Source: Papilionanthe hookeriana x Papilionanthe teres (Eukaryota; Streptophyta; Magnoliopsida; Asparagales; Orchidaceae). Taken from it: 64,000 nucleotides of DNA. A program made the translations under genes and the position numbers. The stretch is from assembly GCA_022702705.1 (NCBI GenBank), contig CM040423.1, positions 124,196,852 through 124,260,851 on the forward strand, given 5' to 3'. The notes under the pieces are model-generated. The model made no database searches. It saw nothing but the letters and a program-made list of their open reading frames with translations, and was not told the DNA's origin. Of this stretch, positions 34,361-44,896 are shown piece after piece (positions within the stretch are counted from its first letter, which is position 1; each line of letters opens with the position of its first letter).

Positions 34361-34600
34361 TTAGATGATCATCTTGCTGGTATCTCCTTTTCCCTTTATT
34401 TTTGGTTTAGTTTTTTGTTATCCTTTGGATAATTTTTAGGTTAGGCTTTAGTTACATTCTGTTACTCTTCTTTTGGTGTGTAGTTGTAATTGGTTGGGTT
34501 TGCCCTCATTGGGTAGTCTTGTAACTTCACAATTTCTTAACATGTAGGGAGTCAAAATTGTTCCTTTGTTTTTTTAATATATATATATATATATATATAT
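34361..34600 (+). other. 3' UTR and (TA)n tail of L4
   Basis: A T-rich 3' UTR ends with TAACATGTAGGGA and TTTTTTTAATATATA. The TA run spans about 34576-34600, and G3 LTR sequence starts at 34601. The terminal blocks match the L2 3' end. Confidence 0.8.
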
Positions 34601-35240
34601 TTCTAGTGAGACACAAATTCAAAACGTAAGTATACATATCGTTCAATTAAAACAGAGCTCTAGTGGAGTCCTGGTTATCGATTTCACGAGGAGATTTACA
34701 AACTCTATAATAAAGCACAGAAATCACTACTCGAATAACAACCCAATTGCAGCAATTATTAATAATATAATTTTGTTCGGGCAGTAGCTATTACTAATTC
34801 TACCAAAGTAGGTTCTACGCTTCTAACACAATTAACAAACACAAGATTAAACTTCATAACAAATGTTCAAATTACAAGAAAGAATCCTCATACTTTCCAA
34901 TGATAATTTAATGATTTAGTGACATAAATCAGTGATACAAATGTATTGTGCCAAATAGGAGCATTCCATTTTTTTACTTTCTTCCGAGTAATATAAAGAA
35001 TATTGGCTAATCATATGTTTAGTCCCTAAATCTGTAGTTAGGCTGGGTGGATACCGGCTTTCACTATGGAGCTCCCACTTCTCTTCACTTGAAGGCTAAC
35101 TCTCGCTTTAGTTTCAAAACCCTAGGACCAAATTGGTGACTTTAGTCTATTACTCTTAAATCTCCAATTCTACGCCCATTAAAATATATTTCCCTATTTA
35201 TTTGCACCAAATCCCCATGAACTACATCACTCATTCATGG
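34601..35240 (-). mobile_element. LTR of G3 (right side of the L4 insertion)
   Basis: It aligns with the G1 LTR fragment at 1355-1850 and more loosely with the G5 LTR, including the U5-terminal CGATATGTATACTTACG type block (minus strand) and the stretch around TGGTAGAATTAG. The U3 boundary is unclear; similarity to known copies fades near 35240. Confidence 0.65.
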
Positions 35241-35592
35241 AGATTAAACGATAATTTTTTGTCTTTTGTCAAAGGGGTGACACATATCCCTCTTCGTTTT
35301 ATTTTTTATGCTTTGATCATGATGATCTCAATTATGTTTTGGATAAGTGTTTAGATAGGTTTTTCTTTCATTGGATGAAGATGGAAATGAGTGATGATCT
35401 CACCACATCTTCATTCCATATTTTATGAAAGAATTACACATACCTCTTCCCTTCATTATGGTGTCATGATGTTTTTTTTACTTTCGTCAAAGATGATATG
35501 TCATGGGTTATAATAAATCTCATGGGTCATGGGTGACGCATGGGCAACCCTACATGTGTTCAAATTAATTTTAAAAATCATTTATGGATTTT
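35241..35592. other. Unrecognised AT-rich sequence
   Basis: It may be the U3 side of the G3 LTR. No coding frame, terminal motif or repeat match was recognised. Confidence 0.4.
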
Positions 35593-35754
35593 AGATGTCA
35601 TATGTGATGTAATACATGTGATGTCATGTGTGATCTCAAATGTGATGTCATGTGTGTTGTCATATTTGAAGTCATGTGTGATGTCATGTGTGATGTCATG
35701 TGTGATGTCATATGTGATGTCAAATGTGATGTCATGTGTGACGTCAGATGTGTT
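35593..35754. repeat. 12-bp tandem repeat, unit TGATGTCATGTG
   Basis: About 13 imperfect copies of a 12-bp unit. Because 12 is a multiple of 3, one frame yields a repeated Val-Met-Ser-Cys peptide, which is an artefact. One unit (about 35740) contains the palindrome TGACGTCA; the others mostly have TGATGTCA, one CpG transition away. Confidence 0.9.
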
Positions 35755-35896
35755 TTCATTTATTTTATTTTAGGGTTATGTGATTATAATTTCATTTCAA
35801 ATTAATTATAAACTTATATTAAAACCCCAATGGATTAGCAAAACAAAAATAAATTTCGGTGTTCACCATTTGATTACTTTTATTAATTTGGTCTAA

Positions 35897-36150
35897 AATT
35901 GAGTATTTTGACCAAAGTTAACCAAGGTTAATCAGGGTTGACCAGAGTTGACCAAGGTTGGCCAATTTGACCAAAGTTAATCAGTTTGGATGTCTGTATA
36001 GATCAAATAGTTATTGTAGTTACTATTAGGTCAATTTGACCAAAATTTGACCAGTTAGGTCAAGGGTTGACCTGGTGGCCAATGTGGTGGTCATTGGGTC
36101 CAAAATTGACTATTTTGCCCAAGTTTGACCAATTCTGATTGATGGTTGAC
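35897..36150. repeat. Degenerate TTGACCAA repeat tract
   Basis: About 250 bp with many TTGACC / GGTTGACC / TTTGACCAA words at irregular spacing of roughly 10-12 bp. No protein-coding signal. Confidence 0.7.
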
Positions 36151-37536
36151 CTGATCAGCGGTTGTCATTGCTGGTCTGATCATTTTAGGATGTCATGTTG
36201 GATTGATCCAAAAAAGTGTAGATTGAGGTCTATCCACTTTTTAGGGTTTTATGAAATTGCTAGAGAGTCTAAAGGGGTTAATATTGGTAGACCTCCTTCT
36301 AGGATGTATTTAATGACCATAGTGATCATTAGGTTTGTAGAGTGGTGTCTAATAATCCTGAGCCAGTGAAGATGGCTTAAGACGTGTCTTGTCTGTGAGT
36401 GACAATTCGGGTCCTTATAAAAGTGAGGTCAACACTACATTACATAGAGCATATGCCTCTCTTGACAATGTTTGTTAAGAGGCATTAAAACAAATTAAAG
36501 GAGTCCCTATATACTAGAGACTCAATTTTGTATTCTGAGTATCAAAGAAGATCAGATTGTCATACAAAATAAATATTAAAAAATTTAATAACTATTTATT
36601 AAATTTTTAAATCCTTATAAAAGGAATTATTTGAGGGAGAACACACAGTTATAGGTTTGCATTGTTTAACACATCAGAAAAAAGCGAACCAGTAGTGGGT
36701 TGATGCAAAACATGAGGAGATTACATAGATAAAATGTTTATTTTAAAATTATAATTCATTATCAAAATTCTTCTATTTTTGATGATATCAAAATTTCGTC
36801 TAGGATTAATAATTGAGGGTCAAACTATTAAAGAGTTAAAAGTTCCGCAAGTGCAATAAGTTTGAGTGGATAGTTTGTGCAATCAATCTTTGATATGTGA
36901 ATGGAATTTATTGGAGGAAGAAAGGAAGAAATAACATAAGTCTTTGTTTCATAGGGTTTGGTGCACATATGTTGCGCACTATTCTTCCTTTGGAGAGAGC
37001 ACTGATCTGATTGATGACCTAATCTTATGTTGTGTGATTGTATTTATTGATGAAATTGAGGCTCAAGTTGCAGCTTAAATAAAGGCTCAAATGGCTTCTA
37101 CTGGAGTGACCATGAAAGTGAAGCATCATGGTTGATTTATATGAAAGAGATAGCCAAAAAGAGGCATGAGAAAGTATCACATTATTATATGTGCTTCTAG
37201 GTTTATTAAATAATTAAATGTAATGTTAATATTTTTGAAACAATTAAATGCAATACTTGTTTGAATAGATGTTATTATTTTGTTCAATATGGTTACTATG
37301 AATTGATGATAAAAAAATTAAAAACTTCAGTATAATAATAATTTTATTTATGAATATATTGTTGGTGTAGAAATGAGAATCTATAAAATGCTTTATTGTT
37401 ATTGTTTCTTTATAAGAAATGTTGATGAATTTTAGATGGTTTAGTTTGATGCAAAAGTAACTACGATAGAAATGTAATAATTAAAAACATTTTCCAACCG
37501 TATTAAATTTAGAAAAAAATTCTATAAAATCAGCCA
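36151..37536. other. Unrecognised intergenic sequence
   Basis: AT-rich. A TATA-like CTTATAAAAG occurs near 36415, followed by a GC-poorer stretch, but no gene, terminal repeat or transposon protein could be identified. Confidence 0.5.
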
Positions 37537-37757
37537 AAAATTTATAATGGGCATGCTTTTGGAAATTTTCAAGATATAATTCATTATTTTCAATCTGATT
37601 GTCTAGTTTTTAGCAGGATTTCTCACATGTATGTTCATCAGTAGACTTCAGCAGCTTCGTGATGCATGTTCTATAATAAAATTTTGTAAAGCTTGGTACA
37701 GTTTTAAGAGTTCATATCTTTCTTCTTCATTATAAGGTGAATGTATTAATTAAGTGA
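37537..37757 (+). repeat. Direct repeat, left copy, flanking the subtilase fragment
   Basis: About 220 bp aligning with 38490-38705 in the same orientation. Shared blocks include GGAAATTTTCAAGATATA, AGTTTTTAGCA, TGTTCAT and the ending TATTAATTAAGTG (TATCAATTAAGTG on the right). Confidence 0.75.
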
Positions 37758-38480
37758 GACTGAACACAAGACTTGGGTCCATCGTTTTGATTGAGTTCAC
37801 CTGCCCACCCCCTATGGCATATATCCCTGCAGTATTGTATGATGTGTCACCTTTAATGAGATCCCCTGTAGTTATCCATGGGTCAATTGCAGTTGTCACA
37901 ATTGCTCACATAATCTCTGCTAGTGTCCTCCTCAGTGCTTGCTCTTCACTAGTGCCATAGTCCCAGACACATGCAGTGTATCCATGGATGTGCCACAATC
38001 AAATTTGAAGGTGTGGGTCGGAAATGAGTTGGGATTTTGGCAAACATAAGTGGGCCATGCAGCTAGGATATTGACTCCGGGTGCGAGCACGTCAAGTTTT
38101 ATGATCCTACCATTCATGATGCTAGGGCCACAAGAGGAGAAGAATGCAATAGCTGGGGAGGGTTTAAATCCAAATTGGGTACCATTAAAGTGTATGGTAG
38201 CAGTGGCAGTGCTTTGGTTATTTTTGGAGGAGTTTAACTGTTATGGTCGAGTAGCCCACATTTGTGGCAGGGAGAACATGGGCAAAAGAAGAAGTAGCGT
38301 CTCCTCGAGTAGCTATGTACATTACAATCATATCCTCCACACCTGAATTATATGCAACCTCTCCCCTCTCTTCGTCTGAAACTTCGCAACCGTGACATAT
38401 CATGATTTTAACTATGACATGATATGTATGTAAGATTTTTTTTACTATTATTAATCCTTAAAGATAAAAAAATTGTGTAA
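37758..38480 (-). pseudogene. Partial subtilisin-like protease pseudogene
   Basis: Minus-strand copy of the first part of exon 3 and the adjoining end of intron 2 of the subtilase gene (matches 39841-40580). It starts with ICHGCEVSDEERG (38403) and includes HVLPATNVGYS, LAPGVNILAAWP and the Ser block CGTSMDTLHVSG, where the intact gene has SGTSMATPHVSG. The splice acceptor has changed from CACAG/GT to CATAG/TT. At least two frame changes (near 38120-38220 and 37930) break it, and the C-terminal third is absent. It lies downstream of the intact gene in the same orientation, between two direct repeats. Confidence 0.85.
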
Positions 38481-38489
38481 AAATTTAAA

Positions 38490-38705
38490 AAAATTATGGT
38501 GGCACGCTTTTGAAAATTTTCAAGATATACACAATTATTTTCAATCGAGTTGTCCAACTTTTAGCAACATTTCCAACATGTTTGTTCATTGGTAGATTTC
38601 AACAGCTTTGTGATCAGATTCTATCATAAATTTTTGTAAACCTTGGTAAAATTTTAATATTTCATTTCTTTCTTCATTTTCTTAAAGTCAACATATCAAT
38701 TAAGT
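38490..38705 (+). repeat. Direct repeat, right copy
   Basis: The counterpart of 37537-37757. It begins TTATGGTGGCACGCTTTT (left copy ATAATGGGCATGCTTTT) and ends TATCAATTAAGTGG. Confidence 0.75.
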
Positions 38706-39409
38706 GGCCCTATGCATTTAATTACTATATATGGTTGAACAAGTTGTTGTGTGTGTCTATGTGTGTCAATGTACTTGACCTAAATCTGTTAACCCAAAAC
38801 TAATTCCTATAATTTATTATATGAGTTTGATAAATTTTTGGATCAATATAACCCAGTCAACTCCAATGTTATTCATTTAATTTAATAATTCTAATGACTA
38901 TTTTAACACAACTCAGTTAAACCAAAACAAACAAAGTTATCATTTTATTTTGTTAAAACATACACAACCCAAATGATAGTGTAATCCTCATATTTGACTC
39001 GAATTCTTGAATAATCACAAATTCAAAATTTTTTAGACAAATTTGAAAGGGTTGCCATGAGTTATTTTTTTCACCCTTTTAACTAATGATATGACTTCAT
39101 TGATATATAAGTACAATGTTTCTTCATGAACCACATAATAAATTAACAAAATAGATGACAACCTTTTCCTAAATAAAATAAAATATACGATTGAAACTTC
39201 CCTAATTAAGGCCATTTACATTCATCTTTGATGCAAAAGTAGAGAAGAGTTGGTACATTGGACCAAAAAAATAACATTTTATTTAGGAAAATATACCTGT
39301 TTAATGTGTTATTCATATTACTCATGAATATTTTTTATTCACCCACAAATACTTATCAGACTTGTTATCTTAAATATTGAAAGGCATAGTTGTCTACACC
39401 AATAATCAA
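38706..39409. other. Intergenic DNA downstream of the subtilase gene
   Basis: AT-rich; it contains a GTGTGTG run near 38750. It should hold the 3' UTR and polyadenylation site of the gene, but no clear signal could be picked. Confidence 0.5.
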
Positions 39410-40503
39410 TCATATGAACCTAACAGCAATAGGTGTGGTGACCAAATGTTTGCCTGAATCCCAAACAATTTTTCCTCTTCGTATCATCTCACTCCCTTGG
39501 CTGGGATAAGCACCTTTTAAGAAAAATTTAACATTGTAGCTATTCTTTTGATTTACCCTCTTAAATTTAAGTCTATAAGTTGATAAATCAACTCTTACTC
39601 CCATTGGCTCTGTAATCTTAGCCATGTACTCCTCTTGTGGATCCCCCACATTCTTTACTATCCTTCTCACAATCTGACTCGTTGCTAATCTTGTCAAATT
39701 TACCGCAATAGATGGGTAATTAAGTTCTGTCGCAGTTAGATTCTTAACCCCTGTGCAAGTAGTCCTTTTCCCCACTATCCACGTCATCTCAGTTTGATTA
39801 TATCCAAGGCCACATAAATATTCAATGTAGTTATTAATGGTGAGCCCAAACACAAGACCTGGGTCCATTACCTTGACTGGATTCACCTGCCCACCCCCTG
39901 TAGCGTATATCCCCGCAGTATTGTATGTTGTGTCGTCTGTAATGAGGTCCCCTGCAGTTGTCCATGAGTCATTTGCAATTGTCACAATTGCTGATGTAAT
40001 CTCTGCTGGGGACCACCCTCGGTGCTTGCTCTTCACAAGTGCCACAATACCAGACACATGCGGTGTAGCCATGGATGTGCCACTATCAAAATTGAAGGTG
40101 TGGGTCGCAAGTGGGTTGGGATTTGGGCCAACATCTGTGGGCCAAGCAGCTAGGATATTAACTCCGGGTGCGAGCACGTCAGGTTTTATGATCCCGCCAT
40201 TCATGATGCTAGGGCCACGAGAGGAGAAGGATGCAACAGCCGGGGAGGGTTTAAATCCAAATTGAGTACCATTGAAGTGTATGGCAGCTGTGGCTATGGT
40301 TTGGTTATTTGTGTAGTAGTTTAGAATTTCTGTTGTGGCTGAGTAGCCCACATTTGTGGCAGGGAGAACATGGGCAGGAGAAGAAGTGGTGTGTCCTCGA
40401 GTAGCAAAGTTCATTACAATCATACCCTCCGCACCTGCATTATATGCAGCCTTTCCCCTCTCTTCGTCTGAAACTATGCAACCGTGACATATCACGATTT
40501 TAC
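39410..40503 (-). CDS. Subtilase exon 3 (PA domain, catalytic Ser, C-terminus)
   Basis: Acceptor GTCACAG/GT. It begins GKIVICHG, contains Ser533 and ends TPIAVRFI with TGA at 39412-39410. Confidence 0.88.
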
Positions 40504-42913
40504 CTGTGACAAGATATGTATGTAAGATTATTATTATTATTATTATCAATCCTTAAATAAAAAAATTGTGTGAAAAGATTTTTTTTTTAATAGGCTAATC
40601 TTCAGAAGGATTCTAATATTTACATCAAATAATATATTTTTCTTAAAAAAATATGCTATTCATATTTTGTGATCTTTCACAATAAATATTTTTAGTATAG
40701 CACAAATTTTGAGGTGAATAATTTCTTCACTTATCATAAGAGTTTTTTTTTTATTTTTTCCAAAATTATCTTAAAATATTTTATAGACAATTCTTATAAG
40801 ATATTTTGTCCCTTCTTTTTGATAAGTTGTGGGTTTTAGCAAAGAAAATTTTTCAACATATTTCTAGTGTTGACCGAGTGGTTGCAACCATCACATACAA
40901 ATCATAACATTTGACATATTTGTGAAAAAGAAAATCCATTTTTTATCATGAGAAATTCTCCTCATATTAAGATTTGAGGCTAAAATAGAAGAGAATAAAA
41001 GAAAATTGTTCAGACATTCAAAATATTTATTTATAAAAAATAGAATTTTAGAATATTTTTTTCACTATATATGATTAAACTCTTTGTAAAATCAAAACAA
41101 TTTCAATATTCTTGAGCTTTTATTAATTTACAAAAAAAATAAAATATTTAATTACATAGTAAGATGTCCTATTTTATTACTATTAATGCAAACTTTGTAA
41201 ACAATTGTGAAATCTGTGGTGCAATATGAATTAATAATTTTGATTCATTGACAGTATAATTACCTTTTAAATTCAAGTTAGTCAATGCACTAGGCACGCA
41301 ACAAGTGGCATTGACATCACCATACTTGCCGGGAAACTCAAGTGGCCACATGATAGTTGAATTCCAGGTCTTTGGATGGTACGCTGACTCTCCAGAGAAC
41401 TTCTTACCATTTCCTAGCTTAACAATGGAGGTTATTCTTCGATCAGTCGTCGTTGCTCCAACTGTTAGCACCCATGGCGCACTATGACTAAGTGTTCCAG
41501 TCCCTGGCCCATCATTTCCGGCCGCTGCGACAGGTACGATTCCTTGTTGTATTGCAGCCATAGATCCTCGAGCAATCGGATCAAAATAAAATGTTGCATT
41601 ATGCCCACCACTAAGTGACATCGAGATTATGTCAACTCTATCTTTTATTGCTTGATCAATTCCAGCATATACATCACTAAATGCACAACCGGGAAAGCAA
41701 ACTTTGTAAATGGAGAGATAAGCCATGGGAGCCATGCCGGATGCATCACCCTTTGCCATTCCAAGAGTATTTGCATTTTTGACGAAGTTGCCCGCTGCGG
41801 TGCTTGCGACATGGGTTCCATGCCCATCAGTATCCTGAGGGGAAGGGTTAGTCCCATGAAAGAAGGCCTTCGCTCTAATGATTTTATTGTTGCAAGCAAA
41901 GCCTCTAAAGCAACTGCCCTTCCATTTTGGAGGACGAGGTGCTGGCGGCATGTTTGTATCTTTGAAAGAAGGATGGCGAGCCTTGATGCCAGTGTCAAGT
42001 ACACCAATGATAAGACCTTCGCCCATCATGGTGGATACCCATGCATTACTACTTGTTACTCCGAGGTACCTATTCAGATGTATAAGGGCAATGAATTTAA
42101 TGCGACGTTTGTTTTGACAAATTTATATTTTAGTAAGAGAAAAATAATCATTCCCACTTAGGTGAACTTCATCTCCACGGTTTATCTTATAAACAAAGAT
42201 GTTGTCACACCATTTTATTGTTGTAATTCTGCTTATGAACGATAGTGCAACAATAGAATTTGCACTAACATGATATAAATATCTTAGTTGTTGCGCTACT
42301 TAAATTTAGAATGATATTTTTATTCACAAACATCAATATTTAGAAAACATGTGCAGTGACTCGGCGTTAAAATTTGGATGTGTAAAGCATTCGTCACTAG
42401 TTTAGCAAAAATTTTAAACTATTCATTTAAATTTAATATGAATGCATATATAAATATTAAATTTAATCCAGCCTCTAGTACTTTAAATTTATATTGTTGT
42501 AATGAAATAAATTAATTTTACTTGGAATTTTTGCATGGCCACCCTAATTACCTTGGTGTGTAGGTTGTCGCAAGCGAGTAGTAGCGATTCCGCTGTGCAA
42601 AGAGGAAGCCGGGTTTTGAATTGATGGTCTCCAACTCTCGGGAAGTAAGAAGGGCAGCGAAACCACTGAGGACGTGGCGATAGGAATAGAGCAACCGCGG
42701 CGCGCCGGAATCGAGCGTTGAGTTTGGCAGGAAGGAGAGATGAAAGCTCTCAAGATCGCCGTCGCTGAGGAGCTCATGCTGCTCATGGCTCTCCACGCCG
42801 ATGATGTATACATGCGTTCCATGCAACTCATCCGTTATGGAGAAAAGCTGAGAATCAGAACATATAATTACAAGTAGAAGAAGAGAAAGAAAGAGAGGGA
42901 TGCGGTGCTCCAT
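39410..42913 (-). CDS. Subtilisin-like serine protease (plant SBT1/P69-like), three exons
   Basis: Proposed join: exon 1 42913-42552, exon 2 42069-41264, exon 3 40503-39410, giving 2262 nt and 753 residues in one frame. All junctions are GT...AG. Layout: signal peptide 1-25, I9 inhibitor domain about 33-118 (HVYIIGVE...LLYSYRHVLSGFAALL), S8 catalytic domain with Asp146 (GVLDTGI), His204 (DGHGTHVAS), oxyanion Asn306 (AAGNDGPG) and Ser533 (SGTSMATPHVSG), PA domain about 380-470 (HVLPATNVGY), and a Fn3-like C-terminus. Length and order fit plant secreted subtilases that act in the cell wall space. Many SBT1 genes lack introns; this one has two of 482 and 760 bp. It is the only intact-looking host gene here. 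Activity cannot be judged from sequence alone. Confidence 0.88.
41264..42069 (-). CDS. Subtilase exon 2 (Asp, His and Asn of the active site)
   Basis: Acceptor GAATAG/G and donor AAAAG/GTAATT. It begins YLGVTSSNAW and ends NLNLK plus one base of Gly390. It holds Asp146, His204 and Asn306. Confidence 0.85.
42552..42913 (-). CDS. Subtilase exon 1 (signal peptide and I9 propeptide)
   Basis: ATG 42913 begins MEHRIPLFLSLLLLVIICSD, a clear hydrophobic signal peptide. The exon ends ACCAAG/GTAATTAG, phase 2, with the Arg of TPR split across the junction. Confidence 0.85.
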
Positions 42914-43710
42914 TTTGAGTGAGAAGAAGAAGATGGATTAGCAGCAGGAGCATATGTAACTGCTTACAAATATGCCGATAGTTGTTGCGTCTTACAAGAA
43001 GTCATGAGAGGAAGTTTCCTAGAACGGAAATTATGGTGAGTTCTGACTACGTATAATAATGGAGAACAAAGGATCCAAGAACATGGCATGGAAAAGGACC
43101 CAAGGAGCCTTCAGGTTTTCTTGTGGGAGCTGATGAAGATAAATAGTTATGTCTGTTTGAAGAATGAATGCATGGTCATTATGAAATTATTCATCGCAGT
43201 TGGTGCACGGACGGAAAGATTTTGCTCGCCGGTTTTTTGTAGTAATGTTTTCTCAAGTAATTCAGAGGAGTTATTCTGATGTTTTTTCACCTTTCCATTT
43301 ATCTTAATCGTTTTTCTTGTATCCGAAGTCGTGATCTCGCTGCTTCTGCGTCTTCGTGGGCAATTTTGCAATAATTGAATTAATTAATTTTTTTATTTAA
43401 AAATATTGAAAATTTTAAATTAGTTCTTGATCACTCAAGTTGCCATGGAGCTCGAAAGGTGTAAGAGGAGCTGCAAGAAAAGCTCACGAACAGATCATGA
43501 TCGGCGGATCCTTAAGTAGATCGTTGTCAAATTATTCGTCTAAGTAATTCTGTTTAAATACGAATAAAATTTTATACTGGAATTATAAATAAGGCAAATA
43601 AGAACGACATTTCGTTTGATCATATTCTTCTTATTTTAACTGGAAATAATGACATTTTATATATTATTTATATAATAATGAATTATATAAATTTATATAC
43701 AAGTTTATCA
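42914..43710. other. Upstream region of the subtilase gene
   Basis: It should hold the promoter. No convincing TATA box was found on the minus strand within 60 bp of the ATG. Short ORFs at 43088-43371 resemble nothing known. The rest is AT-rich and unrecognised. Confidence 0.45.
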
Positions 43711-43949
43711 TGTTGGTTTTTAGGCCCAAGAAAAAATGCAAAGGTAGAAAAAACACAGAGGAATTTCTGCGATGCCTGAAGGAGTGCATCATTTTCTGAT
43801 TTTTTTTTCATATTTATAAACACAACTTATAACTTACCCCACTAATTTTACATAAATAACTGCTTAAACTGCAGACATAAATATTTAAAACATGAAACAC
43901 ATGCAAAATATTTACATAAACTACTTAAGACAACTAGATTAACTCAACA
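43711..43949 (-). mobile_element. Copia-like 3' LTR remnant
   Basis: 239 bp with matching ends TGTTG...CAACA, a TATA-like TATAAATATG on the minus strand (near 43810-43820), and a purine tract just upstream in element orientation. These features fit the 3' LTR of a Ty1/copia-type element. There is no second LTR and no pol nearby, and flanking bases show no target duplication, so it is the end of a truncated element. Confidence 0.55.
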
Positions 43950-43964
43950 TTCTCCTCCTTAAGT
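43950..43964 (-). other. Polypurine tract of the copia-like remnant
   Basis: On the minus strand CTTAAGGAGGAGAA lies directly before the LTR start TGTTGAG, as a plus-strand primer would. Confidence 0.55.
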
Positions 43965-44030
43965 TTGTTGTTTTTCACTGATTATTTGCACACCAGTTTT
44001 ATTTCTCATCTCCAAGAACTTCAATCTTGC

Positions 44031-44092
44031 AAGTGACTTAGCCGCGAAATCTGGCGCTTAAATGCTGTCACTCTGGCGCTTAGCCGCCAGTA
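44031..44092. repeat. GC-rich palindromic modules downstream of orfA (G4)
   Basis: Contains CTTAGCCGCG, TGGCGCTTAAATG and GGCGCTTAGCCGCCA in an otherwise AT-rich area. The position corresponds to the module between orfA and orfB in G6 (58779-58820). Confidence 0.7.
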
Positions 44093-44491
44093 CCCAAATA
44101 TTCACAATTAAGGTATATGCACTAAATCACTATGTTAATCACCCTTAATTACTCCAGAATAATTATTTCTCCACATATAAATCTTCCAATATTCCAAATC
44201 AAAATTTAATATCCATTGTTTCCACACAAATTTCACACAAAAACAAACTTATATTAAAACAACATAACAATTAATACAATTCTAGAATTTCTATCCACAC
44301 ATAAATGATGAAATTCTCTAAAAACAAGAGACTTTAATCTCAAACTGATAAGTATACATCTCTAGGATGTAATCATCACATCATCAGGCTCAGTTAATAC
44401 TTAAATATAAATACTAAACACACCAAACATAACACACATGAACACTAAACATAACACATAAGAACACAAAACAAATAAGAACAAAGCACTC

Positions 44492-44896
44492 TCAATTCCA
44501 TTCTCCATTAGGCGGATTATATCCAGGACCACTATTATTCTCATTTGACCCTTCTTGAATATAAATTTAATAGAACGGGCGATAATTGTTCATTCTTACA
44601 TCTTCTTCTTCAATCCATTTGTTCTTCAGAAACATCGCCTTTTCCGCTTCTTCCACGTACCTTGAATGACTGAATTGCAACTTGAGTTGTCATCCCATGT
44701 GCTCCAAATGTAGGTTACTTTCATGGATTTTTGCTTCCATTGAAGTCACTCGGGCTTCAATTGTTGCAATCATTTCAGTAATCCCTTGAATACCAACAGC
44801 GAGATATCCATTGAATAACTCTTTAGCACTGTCACTGACGAACTTACTCTTTTCAGAATCTTGCTTCTTCTTCATCTCATTCTCCCACGAAGACAT
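44492..44896 (-). pseudogene. orfA of G4: small coiled-coil-like protein
   Basis: ATG 44896 opens MSSWENEMKKKQDSEKSKF. About 68 codons run to a TGA, after which the same frame continues with YVEEAEKAMFLKNKWIEEED and, past one TAA, to a stop at 44492. The heptad-like stretch ITEMIATIEARVTSMEAKI suggests a coiled coil. The G6 counterpart (59211-59567) shares the plan FNG...coiled coil...LEH/LEW...KNKWIEE/KNNWIDE. Two in-frame stops make this copy defective. Function unknown. Confidence 0.6.

Larger units (their letters stand above)
28739..34600 (+). mobile_element. L4: near-complete LINE nested in gypsy G3
   Basis: A plus-strand LINE of about 5.86 kb with a complete module set: 5' UTR, ORF1, endonuclease, RT with YADD, zinc knuckle, RNase H, 3' UTR and TA tail. 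G3 leader lies on its left and the G3 LTR on its right, so it inserted into the TA tract of G3. It is the least decayed LINE here, yet ORF2 carries a dozen or so stops and a few frameshifts, many of the stops TAG codons that fit C-to-T or G-to-A change. Confidence 0.9.

Noticed and set aside
35540..35773. ORF with Val-Met-Ser-Cys repeats
   Set aside because: It is produced by the 12-bp tandem repeat; there is no start context or family match.
39837..40265. 142-codon ORF on the plus strand
   Set aside because: Antisense to subtilase exon 3.
41652..42161. 169-codon ORF on the plus strand
   Set aside because: It lies antisense to subtilase exon 2, whose protein is clearly the real product.
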